Source: Haemophilus parainfluenzae
Lineage (GTDB): Bacteria > Pseudomonadota > Gammaproteobacteria > Enterobacterales > Pasteurellaceae
Assembly (NCBI RefSeq): GCF_036288925.1
Contig: NZ_CP127167.1
Span: 1,674,001 to 1,738,000 of the forward strand
Direction of reading: 5' to 3'
DNA: 64,000 bases
Shown: one piece after another, positions 20,458 through 31,027 of the stretch
How the letters are laid out: each line of letters starts with the position of its first letter
Numbering within the stretch: position 1 is the first letter of the stretch
Translations under genes and position numbers: made by a program
The notes under the pieces: generated by a model
Seen by the model: the letters and a program-made list of their open reading frames with translations, nothing else
What the model was told of the DNA's origin: nothing
Databases searched by the model: none

Positions 20458-22389
20458 ATGCCTATTATTACTTTACCGGACGGTTCTAAACGTGAATTTG
20501 ATCGTCCAGTTTCTGTGTTAGAAGTGGCTCAAGATATCGGAGCCGGTCTTGCCAAAGCAACCATCGCTGGCCGTGTAAACGGTGAACGTCGTGATGCGTG
20601 TGACATCATCAATGAAGATGCCAACCTTGAAATTATTACGGCAAAAGATGAAGACGGTTTAGAAATTATTCGTCACTCTTGCGCACACTTGCTTGGTCAC
20701 GCTATCAAACAATTATTCCCAGATGTCAAAATGGCAATCGGTCCAACGATTGAAAATGGCTTCTATTATGACGTGGATTTAGACCGTTCTTTAACGCAAG
20801 AAGACATTGATGCTATCGAAAAACGTATGCTGGAATTGGCGAAAACCAATTATGACGTGATCAAAACTCCGGTAAGCTGGCAAGAAGCAAGAGATACTTT
20901 TGAAAAACGCGGTGAGCCATACAAAATGGCTATTTTAGATGAAAACATCGAACGTACCGCAACGCCTGCGCTTTATCATCACGAAGAATACATTGATATG
21001 TGTCGTGGGCCGCATGTGCCGAATATGCGTTTCTGCCATCACTTCAAATTAATGAAAGTAGCCGGTGCATACTGGCGCGGTGATAGCAAAAATAAAATGT
21101 TACAACGTATCTACGGTACGGCTTGGGCAGATAAAAAACAATTAGCAGAATACTTAACTCGCTTAGAAGAAGCGGCAAAACGTGACCACCGTAAAATCGG
21201 TAAAGCGTTAGATTTATATCATATGCAAGAAGAAGCACCGGGTATGGTGTTCTGGCATAACGATGGTTGGACAATTTTCCGTGAATTGGAAACCTTCGTA
21301 CGTACTAAATTAAAAGAATACGATTATCAAGAAGTGAAAGGTCCGTTCATGATGGACCGTGTGTTATGGGAAAAAACAGGTCACTGGCAAAACTACGGCG
21401 ATTTGATGTTTACTACACAATCAGAAAACCGTGAATATGCGATTAAACCAATGAACTGCCCGGGACACGTTCAAATCTTTAACCAAGGTTTAAAATCTTA
21501 CCGTGATTTACCAATCCGTATGGCGGAATTTGGTTCTTGTCACCGTAACGAACCATCAGGTTCTTTACACGGTTTAATGCGTGTACGTGGCTTTACTCAA
21601 GATGATGCACATATTTTCTGTACTGAAGACCAAATTGAAAGTGAAGTAACCAGTTGTATCAAAATGGTTTACGACATTTACAGCACGTTCGGTTTCCAAA
21701 ATATTCAGGTGAAATTATCCACTCGTCCTGAAAAACGTATCGGTGCAGATGATATGTGGGATCGTGCAGAAGCAGGTCTTGCAGCAGCATTAGCACATAA
21801 CGGCCTTGAATATGAAATTCAAGAAGGTGAAGGTGCATTCTATGGTCCGAAAATTGAGTTTGCATTACGTGACTGCTTAGATCGTGAATGGCAATGCGGT
21901 ACTATCCAATTAGACTTTGCATTACCAGGCCGTCTAAATGCGTCTTATGTGGCAGAAGATAATGATCGCCGTACACCAGTGATGATTCACCGTGCGATTT
22001 TAGGTTCGATTGAACGTTTCATCGGTATTATTACTGAAGAGTATGCGGGTTTCTTCCCAGCATGGTTAGCGCCAGTTCAAGCGATTGTGATGAATATTAC
22101 TGATAGTCAAGCTGATTACGTGCAAAAAGTGGTGAAACAACTTTCTGATGCTGGATTACGTGTTAAAGCTGATTTACGTAATGAAAAAGTCGGCTTCAAG
22201 ATTCGCGAACACACCTTACGTCGCGTGCCTTATATGCTTGTTTGCGGTGATAAAGAAATCGCCGAAGGCAAAGTGGCAGTACGTACCCGTAAAGGTGCTG
22301 ATTTAGGTACTTTCACGATTGAAGAGTTTGCTGAAATCTTAAAATCCCAAGTAAGACAACGTGAGTTGAAATTGTTGGGTGAAGAGTAA
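20458..22389 (+). CDS. thrS: Threonyl-tRNA synthetase
   Basis: The 643-residue protein has an N-terminal TGS domain (about residues 1-61), the editing/second additional domain with [10 protein letters not shown], the class II core with motif 2 [26 protein letters not shown], zinc-ligand region MNCPGH, motif 3 [13 protein letters not shown], and a C-terminal anticodon-binding domain. It charges tRNA-Thr. TAAGGAAAAATT precedes the ATG. In E. coli thrS is autoregulated through mRNA hairpins before the start and is followed by infC-rpmI-rplT; here yeaD is inserted between. Confidence 0.98.
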   Translation: MPIITLPDGSKREFDRPVSVLEVAQDIGAGLAKATIAGRVNGERRDACDIINEDANLEIITAKDEDGLEIIRHSCAHLLGHAIKQLFPDVKMAIGPTIENGFYYDVDLDRSLTQEDIDAIEKRMLELAKTNYDVIKTPVSWQEARDTFEKRGEPYKMAILDENIERTATPALYHHEEYIDMCRGPHVPNMRFCHHFKLMKVAGAYWRGDSKNKMLQRIYGTAWADKKQLAEYLTRLEEAAKRDHRKIGKALDLYHMQEEAPGMVFWHNDGWTIFRELETFVRTKLKEYDYQEVKGPFMMDRVLWEKTGHWQNYGDLMFTTQSENREYAIKPMNCPGHVQIFNQGLKSYRDLPIRMAEFGSCHRNEPSGSLHGLMRVRGFTQDDAHIFCTEDQIESEVTSCIKMVYDIYSTFGFQNIQVKLSTRPEKRIGADDMWDRAEAGLAAALAHNGLEYEIQEGEGAFYGPKIEFALRDCLDREWQCGTIQLDFALPGRLNASYVAEDNDRRTPVMIHRAILGSIERFIGIITEEYAGFFPAWLAPVQAIVMNITDSQADYVQKVVKQLSDAGLRVKADLRNEKVGFKIREHTLRRVPYMLVCGDKEIAEGKVAVRTRKGADLGTFTIEEFAEILKSQVRQRELKLLGEE

Positions 22390-22419
22390 TTAATTTTTTA
22401 AAATCTTAATTAAAAATGA

Positions 22420-22444
22420 CCGCACTTTGATGTGCGGCTTTTTT
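22420..22444 (+). terminator. Terminator after thrS
   Basis: CCGCAC (22420-22425) pairs with GTGCGG (22432-22437), then CTTTTTT. One arm is an uptake sequence. Confidence 0.85.
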
Positions 22445-22516
22445 ATATTCACGGTATAAAAATAAACTCAAGTCTCTCTTTCTTCTATATAATAACCTTA
22501 TCACAAGGAGGCGAAT

Positions 22517-23335
22517 ATGACAGCTCAAACTCAACAATTAACACCAGAATTAACTTTAGAATATATCAATGAAATTCCTGTTTTAATCTTAAATCACCCA
22601 GTAGGATCGGCTCGAATTGCACTACAAGGGGCACAGCTATTAAATTGGCAGCCTAAAGGGGCAGAGCAGGATATTTTTTGGTTAAGTGAGATTGAATCTT
22701 TTACACAAGGTGTTGCGATTCGTGGTGGTGTACCGATTTGTTACCCTTGGTTTGGCGGTGTTAAACAACCTTCACACGGTACAGCGCGTTTACGTTTATG
22801 GCAATTAAGTGATTATGATCTGCAAGCGAATGAAGTGCGGTTAGAATTTTCACTGTTTTCTGAATATGGTGTGATTGAAGCCAAAATGAAAATGGAATTT
22901 ACCGATAAATGCACAATGACTTTAACGCATTTGGGACAAGAGCCAGCTCAAGCAGCATTACACAGCTATTTTAATATCGGTGATATTTCACAAATTGAAG
23001 TCCAAAATTTACCAAGCCGTTGTTATGACTCATTACAAGGTAAACATACTGATGTTCCTTCAACACGCAGAATAGAACAAGGTGTAGATTGTATTTATAC
23101 GTTAGAGAAAGATAAAACATTGTTGGTGGATAAAGCATTTAATCGACGTATTCAAATTACCCATCATTATGTAGATTCAATTGTGCTATGGAATCCTTGG
23201 GAGAAAACACCTAGTGCAATGAAAGCAGATGGATATAAAAATATGGTGTGTATTGAAACCGCAAGATTAGAGAAACTACTTCAATTTGGAGAGAGCATTT
23301 CAGCTGAAATAAGTGCTTTACCTGCTGATATTTAA
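22517..23335 (+). CDS. yeaD: D-hexose-6-phosphate mutarotase (YeaD family)
   Basis: The 272-residue protein belongs to the aldose-1-epimerase fold. It has IRGGVPICYPWFGG (about residues 68-81), ALHSYFNIGD with the catalytic histidine, and a C-terminal VLWNPWEKTPSAMKADGYKNMVCIETA segment that carries the general acid/base. It should interconvert alpha and beta glucose-6-phosphate. ACAAGGAGGCGAAT gives an excellent ribosome-binding site. It sits alone between thrS and infC. Confidence 0.92.
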   Translation: MTAQTQQLTPELTLEYINEIPVLILNHPVGSARIALQGAQLLNWQPKGAEQDIFWLSEIESFTQGVAIRGGVPICYPWFGGVKQPSHGTARLRLWQLSDYDLQANEVRLEFSLFSEYGVIEAKMKMEFTDKCTMTLTHLGQEPAQAALHSYFNIGDISQIEVQNLPSRCYDSLQGKHTDVPSTRRIEQGVDCIYTLEKDKTLLVDKAFNRRIQITHHYVDSIVLWNPWEKTPSAMKADGYKNMVCIETARLEKLLQFGESISAEISALPADI

Positions 23336-23476
23336 AGGAATAGAAATCCTTGTTGCATAAACGTGGCAAATACTATAAAATCTGGCTCGTTTTTTGTTTG
23401 TTTTTATAGCAAATGATTTAATAGATCTTCTGTTTGAATGCAGTCGATTTTTTCTTAAATAAATAGAAGGAATAAC

Positions 23477-24022
23477 ATTATCAAAACCGTAAAAAAAGCG
23501 CCGGCAGCTAACCGCCCGAATCGCATTAACGATGAAATTCGAGTAAAAGAAGTTCGTTTGATTGACCAAGATGGTGAACAAGCGGGGATTGTATCAATTC
23601 AACAGGCCTTAGAAATGGCAGAACAAGCAGCGCTTGATTTAGTTGAGATCAGTCCGAATGCCGAACCACCGGTTTGTCGTATTATGAACTACGGCAAGTT
23701 CCTCTATGAAAAGAGCAAAACCGCAAAAGAACAGAAGAAAAAACAAAAAGTTGTACAAGTAAAGGAAATTAAATTCCGTCCAGGTACTGATGAAGGTGAC
23801 TACCAAGTTAAATTACGTAGCTTAATCCGTTTCTTAGAAGATGGCGATAAAGCGAAAATTACCGTACGTTTTCGTGGTCGTGAAATGGCTCACCAAGATA
23901 TTGGTTTAGACGTATTAGAACGCGTTAAAAACGATTTGGCTGACATTTCAGTAGTGGAATCTGCACCGGGTAAACTAGAAGGTCGCCAAGCGGTAATGGT
24001 GTTAGCACCTAAGAAAAAATAA
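23477..24022 (+). CDS. infC: Translation initiation factor IF-3, ATT start codon
   Basis: Homology to IF-3 continues upstream of the first ATG/TTG candidates: the frame reads [29 protein letters not shown]. Read from the ATT at 23477 it gives 181 residues, the normal length. AGAAGGA lies six bases before, so ATT is the start, as in E. coli infC, which uses AUU and is repressed by IF-3 itself. The N-domain (to about residue 80), the lysine-rich linker ([11 protein letters not shown]) and the C-domain ([25 protein letters not shown]) are all present. It is followed by rpmI-rplT. Confidence 0.95.
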   Translation: MIKTVKKAPAANRPNRINDEIRVKEVRLIDQDGEQAGIVSIQQALEMAEQAALDLVEISPNAEPPVCRIMNYGKFLYEKSKTAKEQKKKQKVVQVKEIKFRPGTDEGDYQVKLRSLIRFLEDGDKAKITVRFRGREMAHQDIGLDVLERVKNDLADISVVESAPGKLEGRQAVMVLAPKKK

Positions 24023-24083
24023 TTTTTTATTTAGATCTAATCTAGATAATCTAATTTTCACTTCGGTGAGGATACAATTGCAT

Positions 24084-24190
24084 ATTAGGCAAACTACGCA
24101 GCCTAATTGCTTTTGGAGAAGGGCAATTCAATTTGCTATATTGGAATAATTAGTGCCTACAAGTAATCTTCGGATTCGCCTAATTATGTG
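24084..24190 (+). promoter_or_regulatory. Structured leader before rpmI-rplT (possible L20 operator)
   Basis: The 197-bp infC-rpmI gap contains a stem ATTAGGC (24084-24090) with GCCTAAT (24101-24107) and a second element with an AATC-TTCG-GATT tetraloop hairpin (24165-24176) enclosed by ATAATTAG and CCTAATTAT. In E. coli L20 binds mRNA structure in this same interval to repress rpmI-rplT. Equivalence is inference from position and structure only. Confidence 0.5.
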
Positions 24191-24219
24191 TTTAACTTAA
24201 AATGCGGAGTTTTTTAACA

Positions 24220-24417
24220 ATGCCTAAAATTAAAACAGTACGTGGTGCTGCTAAGCGTTTCAAAAAAACAGCTTCTGGCGGTTTCAAACGTAAACAATCT
24301 CACTTACGTCATATTTTGACTAAAAAGACAACTAAACGTAAACGTCATTTACGTCATAAATCAATGGTTGCGAAAGCAGACCAAGTTTTAGTAGTAGCTT
24401 GCTTACCATACGCATAA
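24220..24417 (+). CDS. rpmI: 50S ribosomal protein L35
   Basis: The protein is 65 residues, starting [26 protein letters not shown], the canonical L35 start and length. An upstream in-frame ATG at 24202 would add six residues not found in the family and is rejected. It is highly basic, as expected for a 50S protein, and is followed by rplT. Confidence 0.98.
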
Positions 24418-24480
24418 GCCGTTATTTAAGCAAAACGTACGATTAGTTAAATTAGTTAAAAATATTACATAGGAGATTAA

Positions 24481-24837
<357 letters not shown>

Positions 24838-24863
24838 TTTTTTAAAGTTTAGATCAAAAATTA

Positions 24864-24887
24864 GGACGCTGAAAAGCGTCCTTTTTT
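24864..24887 (+). terminator. Terminator after rplT
   Basis: GGACGCT (24864-24870), GAAA tetraloop, AGCGTCC (24875-24881), then TTTTTT. Confidence 0.95.
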
Positions 24888-24890
24888 ATT

Positions 24891-24939
24891 ACCTCCCAAA
24901 AGAAAAAACCGCTACTCAAAACTTGAATAGCGGGGAGGT
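24891..24939 (-). terminator. Nested hairpin between rplT and dxs, terminator-like on the minus strand
   Basis: On the minus strand CCGCTATTCAA pairs with TTGAGTAGCGG (one mismatch, loop GTT; 24909-24933) and is followed by TTTTTT. An outer pair, ACCTCCC (24891-24897) with GGGAGGT (24933-24939), can enclose the T-run, giving an alternative structure. It may end the dxs transcript with a 3' tail of about 150 bases, or be the end of a small RNA. The rest of the 240-bp gap is AT-rich with no supported gene. Confidence 0.65.
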
Positions 24940-25079
24940 CTTAATTTATAAGAAACTTCAAAAAGATAACTGCAATATACAGTGCACTAGCAATGTATCA
25001 GACTGTGTGTTTTTGAAATAGTTCGATATTTTTGAAAATTTTTTATAAAAATATAAAAATTAAACCAAAATGAATGAAT

Positions 25080-26933
25080 TTAGCCCTTTATAAAGGCGAT
25101 AATTTGTTCTTCAATCCCTTTTTCATCTAATTTAATTTCAGCAAGTGCTTCTTGTTGTGTGCCTTGCGGAATAAAAATATCAGGTAAACCAAGTTGTAAA
25201 AGTGCGGTTGTTTTTCCATGAGAATTTAGCACTTCTGAAACCGCAGAACCTGCACCACCTTGAATCGCATTTTCTTCTAATGTCACAATGACATCATAGG
25301 TATTTGCCACGTCTAGGATACGAGCTTCATCAATTGGTTTTACAAAACGCATATCGACAACAGTCGCATTGAGTTTTTCTGCCACAGATAAAGCAGCAGG
25401 TAAGAGTGTGCCAAAATTTAGAATCGCGATTTTTTCACCTTGACGAACCATTTTTGAACGACCAATTTCTAATTCTGCAAGTGGGGTTAACTCTACGCCG
25501 ATTGCATTTCCACGCGGATAACGTACTGCAGCCGGTTTACCACATTTATAACCGGTATAAAGCATTTGGCGACATTCATTTTCATCACTTGGTGTCATAA
25601 TGATCATATTTGGAATGCAGCGCATAAAGCTTAAATCAAAAGCACCTTGGTGAGTTTGACCATCAGCACCTACGATACCAGCACGGTCGATGGCAAAGAG
25701 AACAGGTAAGTTTTGAATGGCGACATCATGAATAAGCTGATCATAAGCACGTTGTAAAAAGGTAGAATAAATGGCTACAACAGGTTTATAACCACCAATT
25801 GCAAGGCCCGCAGCAAAAGTGACAGCATGTTGTTCAGCGATGGCAACATCAAAATATTGTTGTGGGAATCGTTCTGAAAATTCTACCATGCCAGAACCTT
25901 CACGCATAGCAGGGGTAATACCGACTAATTTATCGTCTTGTTCCGCCATTTCACATAACCAATCGCCAAAGATTTTTGAATAGGTGGGTTTGGAGTTTGA
26001 TTTAGGCAGTTGACCGCTTGTTGGGTCAAATTTTGGTACGCCATGGAAACCAATCGGGTCTTTTTCAGCGGGTTCGTAACCCTTTCCCTTTTTGGTTTTG
26101 ATATGCAAGAATTGCGGCCCTTTAAGATCACGCATATTGCCTAAGGTAGCAATTAATTCATCAATATTATGCCCATCAATAGGTCCAATATAGTTAAAAC
26201 CAAGCTCTTCAAAAAGCGTACTTTCTGGCGAGAACATCACACCCTTCATGTGTTCTTCGGTTTTCTTCATAAAGTTTTTAACAGTTGGCACTTTATCTAA
26301 AATTTTCTTACTGCCATCACGAACCGTTGAATATAATGAGCCCGAGAAAATACGGGCTAGATGATTATTTAAGGCGCCGACATTTTCAGAAATCGACATT
26401 TCATTGTCATTTAAAATGACCAACATATCAGTATGCAAAGAACCCGCATGGTTTAAGGCTTCAAATGCCATACCCGCAGTGATTGCACCATCACCAATCA
26501 CACAAACGGTTTTGCGACCTGCATTTTCACGTTCTGCCGCAACAGCAATACCTAGTCCTGCACTGATTGAAGTAGAAGAGTGACCAACACTTAATACATC
26601 AAACTCACTTTCTTCACGCCAAGGGAAAGGATGAATTCCGCCTTTTTGGCGAATGGTGGACATTTGATCTCGACGACCTGTTAAGATTTTATGTGGATAA
26701 GCTTGATGGCCCACATCCCAAATTAATTGATCAAAAGGGGTTTTAAAAATGTAGTGTAATGCAACCGTCAATTCAACGGTACCAAGACCAGATGCTAAAT
26801 GGCCGCTGGTTTGACTAACGGATTCCAACAGATAACTCCGTAACTCCTGGCAAAGTTGCGGAAGCTGATCTTTATTCAAAAGACGCAAATCTTCCGGCGA
26901 ATTAATTAAGGATAAAAGAGGATAGTTGTTCAT
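25080..26933 (-). CDS. dxs: 1-deoxy-D-xylulose-5-phosphate synthase
   Basis: From the ATG at 26933 ([19 protein letters not shown]) the protein has 617 residues, as in the family; the GTG at 26972 adds unrelated sequence. It has the thiamine-diphosphate motif [36 protein letters not shown] and the transketolase pyrimidine domain ([31 protein letters not shown]). It condenses pyruvate and glyceraldehyde 3-phosphate, the first step of the MEP isoprenoid route, which also feeds thiamine and pyridoxal synthesis. It is third in xseB-ispA-dxs. Confidence 0.97.
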   Translation of the reverse strand: MNNYPLLSLINSPEDLRLLNKDQLPQLCQELRSYLLESVSQTSGHLASGLGTVELTVALHYIFKTPFDQLIWDVGHQAYPHKILTGRRDQMSTIRQKGGIHPFPWREESEFDVLSVGHSSTSISAGLGIAVAAERENAGRKTVCVIGDGAITAGMAFEALNHAGSLHTDMLVILNDNEMSISENVGALNNHLARIFSGSLYSTVRDGSKKILDKVPTVKNFMKKTEEHMKGVMFSPESTLFEELGFNYIGPIDGHNIDELIATLGNMRDLKGPQFLHIKTKKGKGYEPAEKDPIGFHGVPKFDPTSGQLPKSNSKPTYSKIFGDWLCEMAEQDDKLVGITPAMREGSGMVEFSERFPQQYFDVAIAEQHAVTFAAGLAIGGYKPVVAIYSTFLQRAYDQLIHDVAIQNLPVLFAIDRAGIVGADGQTHQGAFDLSFMRCIPNMIIMTPSDENECRQMLYTGYKCGKPAAVRYPRGNAIGVELTPLAELEIGRSKMVRQGEKIAILNFGTLLPAALSVAEKLNATVVDMRFVKPIDEARILDVANTYDVIVTLEENAIQGGAGSAVSEVLNSHGKTTALLQLGLPDIFIPQGTQQEALAEIKLDEKGIEEQIIAFIKG

Positions 26934-27002
26934 ATATTCGTTAGTCCTAAAATGTGAAAAAAGTGACCGCACTTTGAGAAATCAAGATAAGTGCTGTCAC
27001 CA

Positions 27003-27896
27003 TTAACTTTTACGATTGACAATAAATTCAGCTAATGCACGCAATGCAGTGGTATCAAAAGGTAAATTGTCTAATTCATGTAAGGCGGTTTGATAGAGTT
27101 CTTGTGCTTTTTGTTTCGCGCCCTCTAACCCTAACAGCTTTGGATAAGTGCTTTTATCTAAACCTAAATCAGAACCCACCGGTTTACCGATTTCGGCACT
27201 GTTACCTTCAATATCTAAAATGTCATCTTGCACTTGGAAAGCTAAACCAATAGCTTGTGAATAACGTTCTAGTTGTTGCTCTAATTCTTTGTTTTCAAAG
27301 TGAGGCGAACAGATAAAACCCAGTTTTAATGCGGCTGTTAGCAATGCACCAGTTTTGTTGCGATGAATAAGTTCTAATTCGGCTAAATTAACTTGTTTGT
27401 GCTCTGAAATTAAATCTAAACTTTGCCCTAAACACATGCCTTGTACGCCAGATGCTTGAGCTAAGACTTTCACTAATTGCAATTTTTGTTCAGCAGAAAG
27501 AGAAGGGGCTTCAGTAAGAATTTCAAAGGCAAAAGCTTGTAATGCATCGCCAGCTAAAATGGCCGTCGCTTCATCAAAAGCGATATGACAAGTTGGTTGA
27601 CCTCGACGAAGTTCATCGTTATCCATTGCAGGCAAATCATCATGGATTAAAGAATAGGCGTGAATAGCTTCAATGGCTGCGGCCGCGTAATCTAAAGCGG
27701 ACATTTCAGCTCCCAGCATTTTACCCGTTGCATAGACAAGGAAAGGACGAACACGTTTACCGCCTAGCAATAAGCCATATTTCATGGCATCACGCAAAGG
27801 GGCATTATAAGCGTCAATTTCTTCAAATTGATTGGCTAAAAACTGATTAATGCGATCTTGAACTTGTTTGAGTTCAGTGCCGAATTGATAACTCAT
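27003..27896 (-). CDS. ispA: Farnesyl diphosphate synthase (geranyltranstransferase)
   Basis: The 297-residue prenyltransferase has the first aspartate-rich motif in IHDDLPAMDNDELRRGQPTCH and the second in FQVQDDILDIEG. It makes farnesyl diphosphate from IPP and DMAPP or GPP. It lies three bases after xseB and 69 bp before dxs, the arrangement known from enterobacteria. Confidence 0.96.
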   Translation of the reverse strand: MSYQFGTELKQVQDRINQFLANQFEEIDAYNAPLRDAMKYGLLLGGKRVRPFLVYATGKMLGAEMSALDYAAAAIEAIHAYSLIHDDLPAMDNDELRRGQPTCHIAFDEATAILAGDALQAFAFEILTEAPSLSAEQKLQLVKVLAQASGVQGMCLGQSLDLISEHKQVNLAELELIHRNKTGALLTAALKLGFICSPHFENKELEQQLERYSQAIGLAFQVQDDILDIEGNSAEIGKPVGSDLGLDKSTYPKLLGLEGAKQKAQELYQTALHELDNLPFDTTALRALAEFIVNRKS

Positions 27897-27899
27897 GGA

Positions 27900-28142
27900 T
27901 TACTCGTCCCCTTGATAATCACTTAAAGGGGCGGTTTCGCTTTTTTGTAACAAAATTTGAATACGTTGTTCTGCTTGTTGCAAGCGCTCTTGACCAAGTT
28001 GAGCCAATTTAATGCCGTTCTCAAATTCTTTCAGCGCATCTTCCAATGGCAATTCACCGCTTTCAAGCTTTGTCACAATCGTTTCCAATTGTGCAAGTGT
28101 TGTTTCAAAATCAGGTTCAGCATTTGCTGGTTTACGCGCCAT
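27900..28142 (-). CDS. xseB: Exodeoxyribonuclease VII small subunit
   Basis: The 80-residue protein has the typical helical hairpin [35 protein letters not shown]. It pairs with XseA (elsewhere) to degrade single-stranded DNA. AAGGATAATTTA precedes the ATG. It heads xseB-ispA-dxs and diverges from thiI across 167 bp. Confidence 0.96.
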   Translation of the reverse strand: MARKPANAEPDFETTLAQLETIVTKLESGELPLEDALKEFENGIKLAQLGQERLQQAEQRIQILLQKSETAPLSDYQGDE

Positions 28143-28309
28143 TAAATTATCCTTTTCAGATGAATAAATTGCTCCGTATTGTACTTGATTTTTATAGGGA
28201 TGTTAAAAACTTATTTCAAAGTGCAGTCAGTTTTTCGTGAGAATTTGAACTTTGTGGGATGTGGAATTTAGCGTACAATACGGCCATTTTTTATTATTCA
28301 CAGATTATT

Positions 28310-29761
28310 ATGAAATTTATCGTTAAACTTTTTCCTGAAATTATGATTAAAAGCGAAACCGTGCGTAAGCGTTTCGCAAAAATTTTGACCTCAAACATCC
28401 GAAATATTTTACAGAAATATGATGAAGAAACGGCGGTTGTTCGTCATTGGGATTACATCGAAGTGCGCTCAAAAAATGAAGCCAATCGTGAAGAGTTGAT
28501 TGCGCTTTTGCAACGTATTCCAGGGATTCATCATTTTTTAGAAGTAGAAGAAAAACCGTTTACCGATCTACATCATATCTTTGAGTTGACCTTAGCAGAT
28601 GTCGCTGATCAACTTGAAAACAAAACCTTTTGTGTACGTGTAAAACGTAAAGGGAAACATGATTTCAGTTCCATTGAAGCAGAACGTTATATCGGTGGTG
28701 GTTTAAATCAGCATATTGCAAGCACAAAAGTACGTTTAAAAAATCCTGATGTAACCGTTCGTATTGATATTGAAGATGACAAAATGATGCTGGTGAGAGC
28801 TCGTCATGTTGGCCTTGGCGGTTATCCAATTGGGACACAAGAAGATGTGCTTTCATTGATTTCAGGTGGCTTTGACTCTGGCGTATCCAGTTATATGCTT
28901 ATTCGTCGTGGTTCACGTGTGCATTACTGTTTCTTCAATTTGGGTGGTGCAGCCCATGAAATTGGCGTGAAACAAATGGCTTACCATATTTGGAATCGTT
29001 ATAGTTCATCCCATAAAGTCCGTTTTATTGCCATTTCTTTTGAAGGCGTAGTGGGCGAGATTTTAGAGAAAGTCGATAACGGCCAAATGGGCGTCGTGTT
29101 AAAACGAATGATGGTGCGTGCTGCAAGTAAAGTTGCACAACGTTTTGATATTCAAGCTATCGTTACTGGTGAGGCACTCGGACAAGTTTCGAGCCAAACT
29201 TTAACCAATTTGCGCTTAATTGATGAAGCATCCGATGCATTAGTATTACGTCCACTCATTACTCATGATAAAGAACAAATTATCGCGATGGCGAAAGAGA
29301 TCGGTACGGATGATATTGCTAAATCAATGCCGGAATTCTGCGGGGTAATTTCTAAAAATCCAACGATTAAAGCGGTACGTGAAAAAATTCTTGAAGAAGA
29401 AAATCACTTTGATTTTGGCGTGTTGGAAAGTGCGGTTGAAAATGCACAATATTTAGATATTCGCCAAATTGCAGAAGAAACGGAGAAAGAAGTGGTGGAA
29501 GTGGATACCATTTCAGTGCTTGGTGAAAACGATATTATTTTAGATATTCGTAGCCCAGAAGAGACAGATGAAAATCCATTTGAATCAGACGAGCATCAAG
29601 TGATGCAATTGCCGTTTTACAAATTATCTTCACAATTCGGTTCATTAGATCAAAGTAAAAACTATGTGCTTTACTGTGAACGAGGCGTAATGAGTAAACT
29701 GCAAGCACTTTATTTAAAAGAAAATGGTTTCACGAATGTGAGAGTTTTCGGGAAAAAATAA
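28310..29761 (+). CDS. thiI: tRNA 4-thiouridine synthase / thiamine sulfur carrier enzyme ThiI
   Basis: From the ATG at 28310 ([14 protein letters not shown]) there are 483 residues. A ferredoxin-like and THUMP domain fills about residues 1-165, the PP-loop ATP site is SGGFDS at 185-190, and a C-terminal rhodanese domain carries the persulfide cysteine at C456 in YVLYCERGV, the same number as in E. coli. The rhodanese part is the piece needed for thiamine thiazole synthesis in enterobacteria. The start at 28259 is rejected because [10 protein letters not shown] is the family start. Confidence 0.97.
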   Translation: MKFIVKLFPEIMIKSETVRKRFAKILTSNIRNILQKYDEETAVVRHWDYIEVRSKNEANREELIALLQRIPGIHHFLEVEEKPFTDLHHIFELTLADVADQLENKTFCVRVKRKGKHDFSSIEAERYIGGGLNQHIASTKVRLKNPDVTVRIDIEDDKMMLVRARHVGLGGYPIGTQEDVLSLISGGFDSGVSSYMLIRRGSRVHYCFFNLGGAAHEIGVKQMAYHIWNRYSSSHKVRFIAISFEGVVGEILEKVDNGQMGVVLKRMMVRAASKVAQRFDIQAIVTGEALGQVSSQTLTNLRLIDEASDALVLRPLITHDKEQIIAMAKEIGTDDIAKSMPEFCGVISKNPTIKAVREKILEEENHFDFGVLESAVENAQYLDIRQIAEETEKEVVEVDTISVLGENDIILDIRSPEETDENPFESDEHQVMQLPFYKLSSQFGSLDQSKNYVLYCERGVMSKLQALYLKENGFTNVRVFGKK

Positions 29762-29772
29762 GCAAAAAAATG

Positions 29773-29797
29773 ACCGCACTTTAACGTGCGGTTTTTT
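29773..29797 (+). terminator. Terminator after thiI
   Basis: ACCGCAC (29773-29779) pairs with GTGCGGT (29786-29792), then TTTTT. One arm is an uptake sequence. It touches the stop codon of the convergent yvcK gene. Confidence 0.88.
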
Positions 29798-30740
29798 ATT
29801 CGTAATCTAATTCACCCACTAATTCATCGATAGCTTTGGCAAGTAACGTTCGGTCATGACGATAGCTGATATCATCTGCATTCAGGCGTTTAGCTAAGAT
29901 TTTAACGGAAGAAATCGCAGACAAATCGACCGCACTTTGTTCACGATAAGGGGTTATAGCCCCATCAATAACGGGGTCACCGACGATTTCATTTATTTTC
30001 TGAATACGATCAGCCAACGATAGATGAGAGGCGGCGCCAATTTCTATCCCTAAATTATCAATAAAAATGACTTTCGCTTTGCTATTACGCAGGGCAGTCG
30101 CTAATTCAGGTAGCAATAGCGGGGGCATAATGCTTGTCATAAAACTCCCTGGACCAAGTAAAATGACTTCCGCTTGCTCCAATGCTTGGATGGCTTCTTG
30201 TGCGGCTTTAACCATAGGCACTAAGAAAAGTGATTGGGGTAATTCTGTTAAATTATCAATGCTCACTTCACCGACAATACTGGATCCTGAACCTAAACTC
30301 GCGGCAAGATGAACAGGTTCTTCTGACATGGGAATAATGTGAGATTTTACTTTGAGTAATTCACGAATTAAGTTAATGGCTTCAATGGGGCGAATATGCA
30401 TATCTTCTAAGGCTTTGAGCATTAAATTGCCTAAATTATGCCCAGAAAGTTCACCTTCGCCAGTAAAGCGGTATTCAAATAATGCGGAGGCCGTGCTTGG
30501 CTCAATGATGATTTGGTTTAAGCAATTACGTAGATCGCCCCATGCAATGCCACCTTGAGCCAGCCGAATGCGACCCGTTGAACCGCCGTTATCTGTGGTG
30601 GTGACAATACCGGTTAAGCGCTCTTTCATAAAACTGAGCGCCGATAATACACGTCCTAATCCATGGCCACCACCAATAGCAACAATATGTTTGATTTCGT
30701 CTAAATGTTCATGACGGCTGTGACGAGATAAATCAGACAT
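29796..30740 (-). CDS. yvcK: YvcK/CofD-like gluconeogenesis-factor family protein (YbhK)
   Basis: The 314-residue protein has the CofD-like nucleotide fold: IVAIGGGHGLGRVLSALS near residue 18, TTDNGGSTGRIR and LLGPGSFMTSIMPPLL. In Bacillus, YvcK binds UDP-sugars and affects growth on gluconeogenic carbon and cell shape; in E. coli the counterpart is YbhK, also next to moaA. Its enzymatic activity, if any, is unknown. It diverges from moaA; AAAGGAATAAAA precedes its ATG. Confidence 0.87.
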   Translation of the reverse strand: MSDLSRHSRHEHLDEIKHIVAIGGGHGLGRVLSALSFMKERLTGIVTTTDNGGSTGRIRLAQGGIAWGDLRNCLNQIIIEPSTASALFEYRFTGEGELSGHNLGNLMLKALEDMHIRPIEAINLIRELLKVKSHIIPMSEEPVHLAASLGSGSSIVGEVSIDNLTELPQSLFLVPMVKAAQEAIQALEQAEVILLGPGSFMTSIMPPLLLPELATALRNSKAKVIFIDNLGIEIGAASHLSLADRIQKINEIVGDPVIDGAITPYREQSAVDLSAISSVKILAKRLNADDISYRHDRTLLAKAIDELVGELDYE

Positions 30741-30901
30741 TTTTATTCCTTTTTTACCTATAAATTATTATAAAAAATAATGCTATATATTTTTTTATAT
30801 AAGTTAATGCTGTTATTTTTATCAATATAGTCGGGTTATTCTACCAAATTATTGCTATTAACCGCTTGCTTTTATTACAATATCAACACAATTTATTTTT
30901 A

Positions 30902-31015
30902 ACGCATAACTCCGAGCTTGTTTAGCCTAAGTTTCACAAGAAATACGGTGGCAAGCCAATAACGCGGTACGTTATTCAGGGATACGCTGGAAACGGTTTA
31001 TCCTCTCCATATTTA
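30902..31015 (+). promoter_or_regulatory. Moco RNA motif (molybdenum-cofactor riboswitch candidate) before moaA
   Basis: The moaA leader has the ACTCCGAGC and GCCTAAGTTTCACAAG segments I know from the moaA leader RNA of gamma-proteobacteria. Pairings visible are GCTTG with CAAGC (30916-30956), AATAACG with CGTTATT (30959-30975) and GGATA with TATCC (30980-31003). The conserved CCTCTCCATATTTAGAAAGG end reaches the ribosome-binding site, fitting control of translation. The 287-bp gap holds no gene; the segment before 30900 is AT-rich and probably carries divergent promoters. Confidence 0.8.
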
Positions 31016-31027
31016 GAAAGGTGTAAA

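Noticed and set aside
23318..23581. 87-codon minus-strand frame over the infC start
   Set aside because: It covers the conserved N-terminus and ribosome-binding site of infC and has no recognisable protein features.
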